Of a stretch of 64,000 nucleotides of DNA, positions 47,784-60,744 are shown one piece after another. Source of the DNA: Engraulis encrasicolus (lineage: Eukaryota; Chordata; Actinopteri; Clupeiformes; Engraulidae). The translations under genes and the position numbers were made by a program. The notes beneath the pieces are model-generated. The model made no database searches, was not told the origin of the DNA, and saw only the letters and a program-made list of their open reading frames with translations. Within the stretch, counting starts at the first letter, position 1, and the number at the start of each line of letters is the position of its first letter. Where the stretch lies: assembly GCF_034702125.1 (NCBI RefSeq), contig NC_085861.1, positions 52,094,295 through 52,158,294 on the forward strand. The letters are read 5' to 3'.

Positions 47784-48207
47784 CTTTTAAAACATGAAAT
47801 AATTTGCATTTAGATCATGTTCCTGGTATATTCCATCTTCATTTCCATCTTGCTCCATACATCTCCCCTGCATACTCAGCAGATGTATTGAAAGCTGTAA
47901 TATGCTTTTCTTTATACAAGACTTGAATACTGGCACTTAGAGACACAGAGAGAGAGAGAGAGAGCCTTGCATAATGCTAATGTCTATGCCAAAGAAATTA
48001 CCACAGCTTGCAGCATGAGCTTGATGGCTTCACAAATGGCGTTTCTAAATGACAATTGGATGTGCTGATCATCTCCCCTCTACACATGAACTCTGATTTG
48101 AATTAACTGGCACATTGTGTGTGAATGGCAAACAGGCACTGTGAGCATTCAGCCCCCCTAGACTGTGTTGCACTGATTTTTTGGGTCCTGCAGGCTCTCC
48201 TGGGAGG

Positions 48208-48566
<359 letters not shown>

Positions 48567-50272
48567 TAATGCAATCTCTTTTCCAAAAGAGTGTGGCTGC
48601 CTGCATGGTATACATTTACAGTCTGTAGTCGTGGGCCCTGGCTGTGCAGGAGCTGGGTGGGTAGGTGGCAGGGGGTATTTGTTGCAGGAGTGCTAAATTA
48701 TACAACCTGTTCTCAAGCAGATGCACAAATGACTAGAATCAGCTGGGCAGCTGACCCAGTGCACAAGCCGCACATGCCAATTTGCTTGTGGGATGAGAAA
48801 TAATTCTACCTGCAATATAGTGTAGGCCTACTTGTACCCATGCAGAATACTAAAGGACTACAGTCCATAGACCTATATCAATTACTGTATACAGAAAATA
48901 CCATTAAAGTATGTGTGTGTATGTATACTGAAAATAAGTTATAAGCCCCATTAAAAAGGAGAAAAGACAGAAAATAGACAGATATGTAATCTTACAAAAG
49001 ACAGCAATGATGGATTCACCTAAAAGACAGCTATAAATTTCATTATTGAATTGATTTGATTAAATTAAATGGCAATGACCAAATAGAGTATTACTAAAAC
49101 CTAATGTCATTGTGCAGTACTATGGTTGTAAAGTCTTTTCAATGGAAGGTTTCCACTCGTGGTACGGTGTGCATTATGAGGCTATGGTAATGTCTTGTCT
49201 TTGTTAGACTATATTAGCTATATCCTCAATAGGGCCTAAGTGACTAATATTGCGGATTATCCTGAAGCAATATCTGTGTAAGACTGTGATTCAAACCTTA
49301 TGTAATTTCAGCTTTATGTTTTTTTTTTCATTGAGACACTAAAATATGGTTTTGGCTTCAGTTTTGGAGCACACACCGAGGTGAACCATCTGCTTTGGTT
49401 ATTTCTTTTTCACCAAATCTGGCTCAGTTACAGCATGTGCGCTTCTTTTTCTTCCCAGCATTCGTTCCTCTTGTCAGTATTACCAAGACGCCTAACCCTG
49501 CCTGTGAAGAGTGCCAAGTCAGTGTAGAGAGCTGATGCCACCCCCGTATAGCCTACAGTACTTTCAGTGCAGCGATGCAGCAGCTTCTTAAGGCATGAGG
49601 GAGCAGCAGCAGTTCTAGCTTAGTGAAGACAGAGATTTTCATGGTGTGCTGCTAGGCTATTTCCTGGGGTGTGAACTAACTTACAACCTTAGCAGAGCGG
49701 GCATCTCAGCCAGGGCGCTGTGTGCTATGCTCAGCCAAGTGAGCAACAGGATACAAGGCACCGTTAAATTCACCCCAAAATGCCAGCTCCACCTACTTTG
49801 GTTCTTTTTTAAAGCGATTAGGTTTACAGTGTGCGTGCGCTCAAAGATTGAGCTCCACAGTAAAACAAATGGTGGCTTTTTCCAGGCTGCTGTACACATT
49901 CTGAAAGGTCACAGGGAAATGTTCCCTCACATTCCCATAAATATGCAACCTGTGGGTTTCCATTTGTTAATTTGCCATTTTGTTGTGTCCTGAGCTGATA
50001 TTGTGGAGGGTATACTATCCATGTGGTGGGAGGTATTTGTAGTCTCCTGCTGAGCTGTGTCTACCAGGCCAGGAGCCATTGCAGATTGGTTTGGTTTGGT
50101 CTAGCATCATGAATCCACCTATGCTGTAGCTCTTGCTGGAGTTTGCCCCCAGTCATCTCCCATTTAAATTCACATCCTCATTGATTGACTATACTTAGGC
50201 CTACCTGATCCCTGGTGTTTTTATGGCATTTTGTGGTGTGATGATGTTCCTTATTTTATTCATTTAAGATGT

Positions 50273-50387
50273 GTAGAGTAGAGTAGAGTAGAGTAGAGTA
50301 GAGTAGAGTAGAGTAGAGTAGAGAGTAGAGTAGAGTAGAGTAGAGTAGAGTAGAGTAGAGTAGAGTAGAGTAGAGTAGAGTAGAGTA
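50273..50387. repeat. (GTAGA)n pentanucleotide satellite
   Basis: About 22 copies of AGAGT, directly followed by ATCAATTATTGATCCTGAGG and GAAATTAAG, a motif I recall from fish interspersed repeats. Confidence 0.9.
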
Positions 50388-50689
50388 TCAATTATTGATC
50401 CTGAGGGAAATTAAGATGTCCAGTAGCATACATAGTACATAGAAAAAAGAATACACAAGACATTACATTACAAGAATAAAAAACCTAGAATAAACAAGAC
50501 ACACACACATTATTGTCCATATTTTATCTTGTTTTATAACCATATTTATGGACATTTTAACCTTTTATTGTCCATTTCCCTTCTGTGGTAGGCCTATATG
50601 TTGTTGCTGTTGTCTATAGCCTATGTCCTCATGTCTTGGTGCACACTTAATCGTCCCTTTTGGGGACAATACATTTGAAAGTTGAAGTG

Positions 50690-50800
50690 GAAGTTTAAAG
50701 CCACCTGACAGCTTTGGCCAGGTCTGGGACAAAGTCAGTAGGCCCCTCCTCACCCAATTCATACAATGAATCACGAGGACCTAATTATGCCCTCCCTCTC
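50690..50800 (+). repeat. GACAGCTTTGGCC/GGGACAAA dispersed repeat, copy
   Basis: Contains GACAGCTTTGGCCAGG, GGGACAAAGTCA and GAGGACCTAATTATG. Related copies are near 16180, 57065, 59160, 59750 and 60310. Confidence 0.5.
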
Positions 50801-50947
50801 ACACACAATGCACAGTCCACAATCTGCCTATTGTCTGGGTGTGATTTGTCAAAAAACAGAAGGGGGGGTATATGTCAGATTTAAGATCAAAGTTAAATTT
50901 AACTGAGAAAAAAAATAATGTAGAAGAAGCTGAAATATCAAAACCAA

Positions 50948-50948
<1 letters not shown>

Positions 50949-50984
<36 letters not shown>

Positions 50985-50986
50985 TC

Positions 50987-51052
<66 letters not shown>

Positions 51053-51113
51053 AATAATAATAATAACAATAACTATAACAATATTAATAATAATATGAAT
51101 AATAATAATAATA
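50949..51113. repeat. compound (AAT)n(AAC)n(AAT)n microsatellite
   Basis: Trinucleotide runs switch from AAT to AAC and back to AAT with small interruptions. Confidence 0.95.
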
Positions 51114-51136
51114 CAAAGGTCTGAGCTTTTCATGGC

Positions 51137-51338
51137 ACTCAAAGTTGCTTTACAGATGCCTGAAGAAGATCTATGATCGAAACGTTGCTCCTAATAAATT
51201 AAGTCTTTTGCCAGCAGTGTGCAGATCCTTTCCCGCTCCTACATATGACAGTTTTTTGATTTGGCACCAGCTGATGCTTTTTTGCTGGATGTGTGCACTT
51301 TCCACTACACATCATAACTCAAAGTTGCTTTACAAATG
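51137..51338. mobile_element. short retroposed insertion with 22-bp target duplication
   Basis: ACTCAAAGTTGCTTTACAGATG at 51137-51158 recurs at 51317-51338 with one mismatch, bracketing 158 bp. The insert contains CTGAAGAAGATC and GATCGAAACGTTGC, a motif I associate with fish LINE-type repeats. Long duplications fit target-primed retroposition. Confidence 0.55.
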
Positions 51339-51837
51339 AGAAAAAACCTGTAGACAATACAGCCATACAGGGGGAAACTACAGGACAGTGAGAGACAACA
51401 TGCAACAACAATATTAGATCTGGGAGGAGGGCAGCGGTGGTGGTTGGAGGAACTGGATAAGCATAGGTGTTGTATGGTGCTCTGGAAGAGATGGGTCTTG
51501 AGATGTGGACACTCCTACTGCCCCGCATTACAAAACCCACTCTTGTGAATGTTGATAGTTACCGCCAAAACATTAATCACTATAGCCTCATGTCATTAAT
51601 ATTCAACTCCCTTTTTGCATAATCTGCAGTAGCCTATTTCAAAGCATGCAACACATTATACAATACTTAAATTGTATGAGGACAAAAACAAAACACTCCA
51701 TCTCACGGGGCTGTGTGCTCTAAACCAAATTTAAATAAAACACAGTTGTTCATAGCCATAGTTATTTGGTGCTAAAGTATTTCTAATTTTACCCCTGGAG
51801 ATGATTAGGGCTGAGTTTCCCAAAAGCAAGTCTAAGT

Positions 51838-52255
51838 TGAAGGTGCACTGTGTAGGATGGTGGCCAGAGTAGGCTATTGCAACTATGTTGCTCAATGAAA
51901 CTGTGCTGCCTATAATTACAGTAGTTTTTTCAGCTAAATATGTCTAATTTGGACATGCAAAATAGCAGACATGGAGAAGATCCACCTTTTCATGTATGAG
52001 CCCAGTCATTGGAATCTTAAAGGAATTGGACCTGCACTTCTCCCTCAAATGTTGTAGTTAAGTTGAGGGTGGAAAGTGCACTGCATCTCAGTACACAGTG
52101 CACAATGTGGAGAATGGAACAGGTCACCAGTCATGATGAATACCTAAAATTTGATGGTGGTGGTAAGTATTCATGAAAAGGCTAACATTTGTTAATGGGC
52201 AGCATGAATTCTGGAAATTAACTACTAAAAATATATTACACGGTGCACCTTGAAG
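51838..52255. mobile_element. MITE with GGTGCAC inverted ends
   Basis: Left TTGAAGGTGCACTGTGTAGG and right ACACGGTGCACCTTGAA are inverted repeats of about 18 bp. The left end resembles the 28883 element (TGTAGGATG). The presumed TTAA flanks are degenerate. It directly adjoins the 52265 MITE. Confidence 0.6.
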
Positions 52256-52264
52256 ACACACAGT

Positions 52265-52570
52265 GAGTGCGTTTTAATATGCGACCTTGCCTCCTCCACT
52301 TGCGCTTGTCTCCTCGTCCCGCCTCCTGGCCCCTCCTCCGTGGAGAAAACGATAAAGTTTCCCAGCTGTCAGCCTAGCCACAACAACTTTTGAGGGACTG
52401 TTTTTCATTCACCATCCCAATTGCAAATGAGAAAAAGACTCTACAATTGAGCTTTTGCAAGATATTGAAATATAATGCTGTTGTCAGTGATGTCATCATG
52501 ACGAGAAGCAAGTGAGATGCAAGTGGAGGAGGCAAGTGGAGGAGGCAAGGTCGTATATTGCAACGCACTC
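52265..52570. mobile_element. MITE with long inverted repeats, copy 2 (inverted relative to copy 1)
   Basis: The same family as 11576-11862 in opposite orientation. Flanked by AGT on both sides. Near its right end the motif AAGTGGAGGAGGC is duplicated, lengthening that arm. Confidence 0.8.
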
Positions 52571-53354
52571 AGTGCACCTTGTGGAAATAGTCACGGAAAT
52601 AAGGGTGTACTTGTATTTCTGAACTCTAGATGGCGCATCAGCACTTACAGTTTGGACAGCTGAAAGGGTTGAAAATTGAAGTACTACAATAAAGCCACAG
52701 TGTGGCAGTGTTGATCCACAAATACAATGAGCCCTTTTCACAGGGACTGAGTAACTGAGCTGTGTGTTATTATTCAAAAACACATGGGACATCCAAGACT
52801 GACATTACTCACAGACCATTTCAGATATCAACAAAGCACTGACATCAGCTAAGAGACATATTGGCCAACTTAGCACATGCCTGTAAATTCTGCCATTGTT
52901 GCAACTATGCAGGAAATTTGACATGTGGTTAATATCCTGAGGACACTTGCTGTGATAACATCCGGACACGGCATTAGCATATGGGGACTCACACCCGCGT
53001 CCACACTCTTGTGCTCTGCTTGTGATTATTGACTTCAATTATAATTATAGAAACAAAAAAACAAGCCACATATGGCACTGGTCTTTCTTAAGGGATAGAA
53101 GACAAAGGCATGGAATCACAAACAGAAGAGCTCTGGGGTAGCTGTATAACGCCTGTTCCAAAAGTAAAACTTTATTGTTGGAAGGTGGCCAGCTAGAAAG
53201 AAAAAAAGGAAGCGACCGGAGTGGTTAATATCATTAAAATAGATAAAGGGGAGGTAACGTCATCCAGACAAATCAGAGGGGAAGGGCTGGACTTGGTATG
53301 GGAAGAGTGGGTTGCAAAATCATTTTTGTTAAGAGGTCCCCGTGATGTCTAGTG

Positions 53355-53981
53355 CAGAGGTGTCAAACATAAGGCCCGGGGGCTGGATGTGGCCCACCAG
53401 ATGATTCAATCCGGCCCCAGACTTGCAGGGACGGATCATGACTCCATTGGCCCCTGGGCCAGACAACAAGAAAGGGCCCCCTCCAGATGTTAGAGACCCT
53501 ATATTGTTGGGCATTCAGGTGTTTTCCCCCTGAAAATATGTGAAAATAGAGTTGTTAAAAGTGTGATTTTACACAACATGAGAATGGAAATTTAGAGGAT
53601 TGGGCTTCAGGGCCCATCGGACTCTTGGGCCCCTGGGCCTGGGCCCGGTAGGCCCTTGCAGTAATCCATCCTTGCAGACTTGTGAAGAAAAATAAACTAA
53701 GCATGTCAAAGAAGAAAAAAAATCTGTAGCCCATTGCAAAGTTGCTGCAGGTGTACTTACCTTCAATACTTGTGAACAAATTTGTCTTTGTCTTTGCTTG
53801 CCATTTTCAGCCAATGCTCCTGATATAACCACTGTGATCCACCTCAAATGATTGACTAGAAATGTGATTCTGATATGAAGCTAAAATTTGCATTATTTTG
53901 CAATTATGTTACTGGTCTGGCCCACTTGAGATGAAATTGGCTGTATGTGGCCCCTGAACCGAAATCAGTTTGACATATCTG
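53355..53981. mobile_element. hAT element (CAGAGGTGTCAAAC type), host of a nested insertion
   Basis: Ends CAGAGGTGTCAAACATAAGG and CAGTTTGACATATCTG, with perfect 8-bp target duplication GTCTAGTG at 53347-53354 and 53982-53989. No transposase frame. Interrupted by a second element at 53426-53674. Confidence 0.85.
53426..53674. mobile_element. second hAT-like MITE nested in the first
   Basis: Ends CAGGGACGGATCATGAC and GCAGTAATCCATCCTTG are imperfect inverted repeats. A perfect 8-bp duplication CAGACTTG lies at 53418-53425 and 53675-53682. The interior is rich in GGGCC runs. Confidence 0.8.
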
Positions 53982-54399
53982 GTCTAGTGCTTAGATCATC
54001 TCTGGTGCTATACCTTGGTACGCCTCTTAACATTGCATTCTGACGTTAGATTTACTGTATGCTTGCACTGTCATCTATCAGACCACGTAGTAACACCACA
54101 GAAGTATAACCCTCTTTCTATTCTTGTAGCATAATACACTTTCATGATGTCTAAGTCAATATGGTTTTGTATCAGAGGCAAATTATGTATTTTATGTCGG
54201 CGTATTGGGCAGCTTCCCCCCATATGGCGATTATGATCTTTGCTGTGAGAAGTATGTATAGACCTACATCTACATCAGTGAGACATATGTTGTTCATAAG
54301 TTGTGGTCTTGGAAGATACCACACAGTCTTCCTACAGTCTATAGAGTGTGTCTGATTATTGTGTATGCGTAGGCCTATACCCTTTAATTACTAGTACTG

Positions 54400-54780
54400 C
54401 TTTGTGAGAAATAAAAGCTTGGTGGAGAGGGCTTGCATAGGGAGAGGCGGGTGAGAGGGGCTCGCGAATAATTTTGTGGAAGGATGTTGAATAGCTTTAA
54501 AACTGTCAACTCTTCACACTCTTGCAGACAATAATGACTCCTGGTCTCTAAACCCTGTTACAGTTTGTGATGAGCAATTTGAGGTAAGAGAGCGAGTGTG
54601 CAGTGCCGAGAGGGAGAGGGAGCGGGAGGGAAAAAAGCAGAGGGAAATAATTTCTCTGCAAAAGAGGTTCTGAATCATTAGGTACAGAGGAAGTGCTTCT
54701 GTTAAGGGACTAATTGAATGTCAACGTGAGGCATCGTCCACAACCTGAAAGCACGGCATCAGCATTACCAGGTGGGTGGC
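54400..54780. promoter_or_regulatory. possible conserved non-coding block
   Basis: Complex non-repeat stretch with GCGAATAATTTTGTGG, ACAATAATGACTCC and GGGACTAATTGAATGTC motifs. No exon structure seen. Confidence 0.22.
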
Positions 54781-54918
54781 TGAAAAGCACAAAGTTGGGG
54801 AAAATGGAGCACTAACCTCGGCGGTGAGTAATCAACTCTGCTTAATAAGGACTGAAGTGGACGCTCAGAACGGGGAGGTGGGCGTCACAGGAGGGCAATG
54901 CAAGGGGTTGGATATGGG

Positions 54919-55027
<109 letters not shown>

Positions 55028-55619
55028 GGTGGGGGGGGGGGCGCAGGGAGGTCTCGCTAGGGTTACACACACTCTCTGGCAGTGCAGTTAAGCGACTCAA
55101 TTAAAACAAATAAAGATACGAGCTAAACCATAGCAGCACTGCGCCTCCTTAACAGCCTTGTTTAAATCCCAGCTCTCCATTCACGAGTGCAGTAAAAGCC
55201 AGTGCAGGAAAAAAAACCTCAACACAAACCGCAATGAATAAAAATAAGCAATTATCCAAGATGGCAAAAAATGGTGAGATACCCTCTCAAGGGTTTTCAC
55301 CTTTTTGTCATTTCTGGCTTTAGAAATTTTATTGCAGAATGTGACTAATGATCAGCATTCAGTGTAACTCTCTCTTTCACCCACAGTTAGTATAGTCTAA
55401 AAGCATATTTAGCTTCCACTACTGAGGGCAGTGAACTGTTGATGTCCATCCAAGGAAGTTTGTTTTTAAGAGTTTAACATAAAATGATAAAACACATCTC
55501 TATTTCACACACTTGGGAGAATGGCTATGGCGATCATTCTTACTATTTTTCTCATTCTATTCTCTGTGTTTGCATAGTGGCAGAGAGGTGTCCGGGGGAG
55601 TTTGTGGAGACCAGCTGCA

Positions 55620-55843
<224 letters not shown>

Positions 55844-56159
55844 GGGACCTCTCAAGCTGCCAACTAGCGTTGCTGCAGTCCGGATCCTTGTCCATGTTCA
55901 ACTCACTAGGACACGACTTTAATGGGCTATGGGAGAAAAACAAACCCATGGCTGAAAAAGAAATAAAAGCATTACGGCACAGATGAGGTTTTGGGCACCA
56001 AAACCTGTTGCTCCTGCATGTCTGGCTAGAGAGAAAACAAGACCTCTCCCAAGCAGATACGCACAATCAAAACGTTTAATTTGCATGAAAAAAAGCACAC
56101 ACTCGACAGCTGCAATCAAGATCGGGAAGTTGTACGAATCTTAATATAGTCACTGAGGT

Positions 56160-56400
56160 GAAAGTCACAGATGATTCGTTGCATACTGTACTGCGTGGCT
56201 GGTATCTTTCGAGGGCCGGCTGAAGGCGGTTTGATCCGGCCGGTCCGGAGGCTGGGCACGCTCCAACTGGCTAACGGGTCGCTACTGGCAACAAACCGCG
56301 GCCCGGGGCCTGGCAGGTTAATTGGGGCCTTATATGTGCTAATGCCAGCCAGGACAGGTGCGGGACGAACAGGCTGGGACAGGCAGGCCCTTTGGCTGCC
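56160..56400. other. GC-rich unique block
   Basis: Unusually GC- and CpG-rich for this window (CGAGGGCCGGC, GATCCGGCCGGTCCGGAGG). Could be a small CpG island or a regulatory block; no gene recognised. Confidence 0.25.
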
Positions 56401-57064
56401 AGATGGGCGGAGAGAGAGATGAGGAGGGGGGCGTACATTGGGGGAGGTGGTGGGTGGTGGTGTTTGGGTGGGGCCCATGTTGTGGGGTGGAGAGGGTTGC
56501 GAGGGTGGAGCACAATAAAAGGGCCAAAGGGAGGTGGTGGCGTTTGGGTGGAGGGTACGCATAAGGAGGTGGTGATTGGGGTGTGGGGTGAAGGGTGAAG
56601 GGCGGGGATAAGGGTGCATGGGGTAGTGGTGGGTGATGATTCGGAGATGGGTGGAGGGGTTGCATGGAGGACATGTGTGGGTTGGGGGTAATGTGGGGAG
56701 GGGGAACTGTTGTAAAGGCTGAGCAAGAGAGTGGGGCAGTGGAGTGGGTTGGGGCAGTGTGGGGTGGAGGGGGTTGGGAGGGTGGAGGACGAAGGGCCAG
56801 GGAGGCGGGCAGACAGGGAGACGGGCATCAGCAGGTGCCTCCTTGTCTCCGGGTGAAAGTGTCAAAACTGCTGAGTAAAGAGCCTCTGCTGGTCTGTATT
56901 GCAGCCACCCCTCGTAACCCCACCTCATGTCCTCTCATCGCACAAAAAAAAGAAACTGGACAGAACCAGTCAGCCGTCCCGCCTGTTGACCCTACCTCCC
57001 ACCCCCAACACCCGCTCAACCACCCCGCCCCTCTATGGGGGGTTTTGGTGGGAGGCGTACACAG

Positions 57065-57175
57065 AGCCGCTGAGAGGTTTGGCCGGACCCAGGACAAAGT
57101 CATCTGAAGGGCCCCCCTCCAAAGACATACAGTACAATGAGGCAATTATCAGGCCCCCCCCCCCCCCCCTTGTAT
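57065..57175 (+). repeat. GGGACAAA-type dispersed repeat, copy
   Basis: Contains GAGAGGTTTGGCCGGACC, CAGGACAAAGTCA and GCAATTATCAGGCCCC, related to 50690-50800. Ends in a run of C. Confidence 0.45.
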
Positions 57176-57344
57176 CTCTGCCCCCCTTCAATGCCACCCA
57201 TCCCCCACCCCACTCTCAGCTTCCCTGGGTGTGCGCCGCGTTCCATGGATGCCACACATAGTGGAGATGCCAGGCGTGCTGCATAGCTCCCCACTGACCC
57301 CAGAGAAAGCCTACGGAAGCACGGCGGGAGGGCAAGGACTGGTA

Positions 57345-57447
57345 TAACGCAACGCAACGCAACGCAACGCAACGCAACGCAACGCAACGCAACGCAACGC
57401 AACGCAACGCAACGCAACGCAACGCAACGCAACGCAACGCAACGCAA
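57345..57447. repeat. (AACGC)n pentanucleotide satellite
   Basis: About 20 perfect copies of AACGC followed by AACCAACCAACC. Reads as CVALR repeats on the minus strand; not a gene. Confidence 0.95.
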
Positions 57448-57825
57448 CCAACCAACCAGCCCACTGTTAGAAGCAGGCATGGGAAGAAGCTTCACTCTCT
57501 CCATGTAGTAAGGAGTGGTAAAACACGTCAAGTACTATACACCAGAGTCTCACCCATTCACCCCAACACAGCTAAATCTAACTGCTTTCATACTGTTATT
57601 GAAAAAATCCATTCATACTTTATTCTTAATTCTGTCTGGATGGAATACTAAGGGATGTGAATTATTCATGCATCCATCCATCCATCCATTCATTATCACA
57701 GTAGCGGTAGTAATAGTAGTACGTATAGTAATAGTAGTAGTAATGTAGTGGTGCAGTTGTAATATCATATAGCAGTAGTATTGCTGGTAGTAATGCCAAA
57801 TGCTGCACGCCAGAGAGAGACAGAT

Positions 57826-58016
<191 letters not shown>

Positions 58017-59510
58017 CCTTCTCTGTGCACCCCATTCAGTAAATGCTGACCAGTGTTCCAGCGAGTGAGGAGACAGAAGGCAGAACAGATAGAAGGGAGT
58101 GGCTGAGCGAGTGGCCGTGAGTATTAGTTGGTTCCAGGAACACTTAAATTGCAATTTGGCACTTGTTAGGGCCCTTTAATGTGGGAGGAATGATACATTA
58201 GGAGCATCAGGGAAAGGTCAGAGTGAGTGTTGAGATCCATCCAACCGCGCTCAGCACGGAATAGATCAAAGCCTGAAAATACCACATTAAATTCGTATTA
58301 GCAAGCCTGCTACCATCATTTTTTTTTTACAAATAAATTAATGAAGACATTAAAATGGGGGCACACACAGTTGTTCTCATCGCTGCAGCGGCGATTCGGG
58401 AGTGACACTGTAAGACGACACTTGAAGTAGTACGGGAGAGCTGCACGCTCGTCGCGGAGAGAAGGAGGTCAACACACCACTTGTGTCTTATATTAGTGGA
58501 GCCATGTGTTTCCTTTGAGGTTTATTGGCCATTTAAAGGCTGCATCCATCCAAGCGCTATGTGGTGTGCGGTTTGTGGCCTAGTGGCCTGCAAAGTTTTC
58601 AAGTTTTGGGCGTGCAGCCAATGAAGCATACTGGGCAGATTGTCAATATATATTTCTCTCCAATAATGATGATGGGCCCACTCAGTTATGGTTCTAGGTT
58701 TACCTAAAACACACACACACACGCGCAAGCACACAGGCACACATGCACACTTACATGCACGCACACTTGCATGCACACATGCATCAACGCACACACACGC
58801 ACACACATACAGACAACACGTCCTGGAAGGTCATTTTGTGGGAGTCTTTTTGGAGGCCTCCCACATTCACAAATGATAGCCCTGCAATTTTGTGATGACC
58901 AAAATATAGAAATGCTGATTTTGTGTAATTGAGGCCAAAGAAAAAGAGGAAAAAGGAAACCAAATTTTAAAACCAGAAACAATGAACAAACAATAGTGTA
59001 TTCATTATAAGCCTGCTATGGGAAAAAAACACCAGAGACATGATGCCAGAGGCCAGATGAGGATGCGTTTCTGCCAATGTTGTTATTTTGTATATCCCTA
59101 AGTACCTATTAACATCATATGTCATGATACAAACACACAAATACATTAAGTTGAAGCTGGTTGGGGGTGGGGGGTGGACAAGGAAAGGAGGGGGCCCAGG
59201 CTTGGTATTGAGGAGGTGTCCCGAGCCCGTCAAACGTTTCTAACATACCCTGTAGGCAGGGGCAGAAAACAAAGGCCTGGCTGTTCCGTTGCCTAGCCAG
59301 TAAATTCATTGTGTGATATTTACTAATGACGATGTTCTTTTTTTTTTTTTTTTACAAAGATAGGGTCACATCTGTGGAGTCCAGTCAGAACACACTAGGC
59401 TAGTGCTGGAAAATATTCTAGCAATATGAAAAGTGGCAGTTTTTATTAGATCATTACAAACAGGAATACTGTACATAAAAAAGAAATACAATTATTTCAA
59501 AGCGCACAAA

Positions 59511-59512
59511 GA

Positions 59513-59552
<40 letters not shown>

Positions 59553-59582
59553 CGGATGCACGCACGCACGCACGCACACACA
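59511..59582. repeat. (GCAC)n tetranucleotide
   Basis: Regular GCAC units with one GGAT break. Confidence 0.95.
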
Positions 59583-59749
59583 AATTACCTATGGTTTCCA
59601 GAACTCATCCCTTCAGAAGTGATATGATAGAAGTGCGAAAAAAAATCAACATCATGAATGTGTGCAAATCTGTCAGGTGACTGGGAAGCTGGCAGGAGAC
59701 TTGTCAAAGATGAAGGCGCTGTGGGAGCCTTCATCAAGGGAAGCCGACA

Positions 59750-59905
59750 GGGAGGGGCAAACAGATCACGTGTCCCGGGCCCAGAAAGAGAGAGGGGCAC
59801 CAGAACTGGGTCCTCATTACAGTCTATGCATTGGGTGGGGAGCCCTGTTAGATGTTTTCTTGTCCTGGGCCCATCTAAAGATAGTAGTGGCCCTGCGTAA
59901 ACGCA
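59750..59905 (-). repeat. GGGCC-type dispersed repeat, copy
   Basis: Contains TGTCCTGGGCCCATCT and GTCCCGGGCCC, resembling the same family in reverse. Boundaries are not resolved. A similar GGGCCCAGG stretch lies at 59185-59200. Confidence 0.3.
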
Positions 59906-60309
59906 TCATGAAACAATCATGTGCTAGTGTGTGACAATAAAACATTGATGCACTATTTATAAACAGTTGTAGATTGCTCACATTTTTCTTTTCCAAAACC
60001 AAAAAAAAACATCTGTCACACAATCCCACAAAAATCTAGGCTGTCACTAAATTCTGAATGAGAAGAGAAGTACGAGTTAAAAAGAAAACAAAATATGTGA
60101 ATGTGTGGAAGTGTGAAAAACACTACACTAATCTGGCTGGGACAAAAATACATTTTATTATATTCTCCTTGATATGACTTGCGTTGAAAGAGAAGTGGCT
60201 GATGAGTCAAATCTTCCCCTTAAGGTCTGGATAGAACGTATGGAGATAATGTTGTCAGTAGCCATGCTGGCACAGGTGATAAAAGGAAGAGGGTCTGGCT
60301 GGTGTGAGC

Positions 60310-60450
60310 GTGTGCTACCAGGCCCACTGACAGCTTTGCCTCGGCCCAGGACAAACTGATCTCAGGGGCTCCCTCACCCATTATTGCAATGTACTGAGGA
60401 CCCAAATCTGACAGCCCCCCTTTCGGGTCTGGGACAACAGACCCCTTTGC
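60310..60450 (+). repeat. GGGACAAA-type dispersed repeat, copy
   Basis: Contains CCACTGACAGCTTTGCC, GGCCCAGGACAAACTGA and GTACTGAGGACC, related to 50690-50800. Confidence 0.45.
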
Positions 60451-60594
60451 CCTGTTGGTTTTGTCCTGTTGGCTTCCCCGCTGGGCATGGGTAGAGGATC
60501 ACTGTGACAGTGGAGGACAGTGAGCGGCTGACGGAGGGAAATAAACCCTGTTTAGGCAGGTGATTCATGCTCTCTGCGGCCTGGTCAGAAAGGA

Positions 60595-60665
60595 TTATGG
60601 GAGATGCAAGAGCAAACAAAGTAATTGGACAATATATTTCCTGTCAATCACCGGCAGAGCACCAG
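60595..60665. promoter_or_regulatory. candidate enhancer-like block with PBX-MEIS site
   Basis: CTGTCAATCA at 60641-60650 is the complement of TGATTGACAG, the PBX/MEIS composite site. GCAAACAAAG (FOX/SOX-like) and TAATTGG are within 30 bp. Unique non-repeat sequence with no coding frame. Motif evidence only. Confidence 0.35.
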
Positions 60666-60670
60666 AGACC

Positions 60671-60706
60671 TACTCTCTCTCTCTCCCTTTCTCTCTCCCT
60701 TTCTCG

Positions 60707-60743
<37 letters not shown>

Positions 60744-60744
60744 T
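60671..60744. repeat. (CT)n then (AC)n
   Basis: Interrupted CT run with CCTTT units, then AC. Confidence 0.95.

Noticed and set aside
49646..49993. 115-residue open frame on the plus strand
   Set aside because: No family resemblance, no supporting splice signals, AT-rich intergenic setting; open frames of this size are expected by chance.
50273..50387. CRISPR-like regular repeat spacing
   Set aside because: It is a head-to-tail pentanucleotide with no spacers, in a eukaryotic genome.
56116..57107. Long Pro/Gly-rich open frames on both strands
   Set aside because: They arise from GGGTGG/CCACCC-biased DNA, overlap on both strands and show no recognisable domain or Kozak-supported exon.
57216..57531. 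CVALR repeat protein frame
   Set aside because: Simple translation of the (AACGC)n array.
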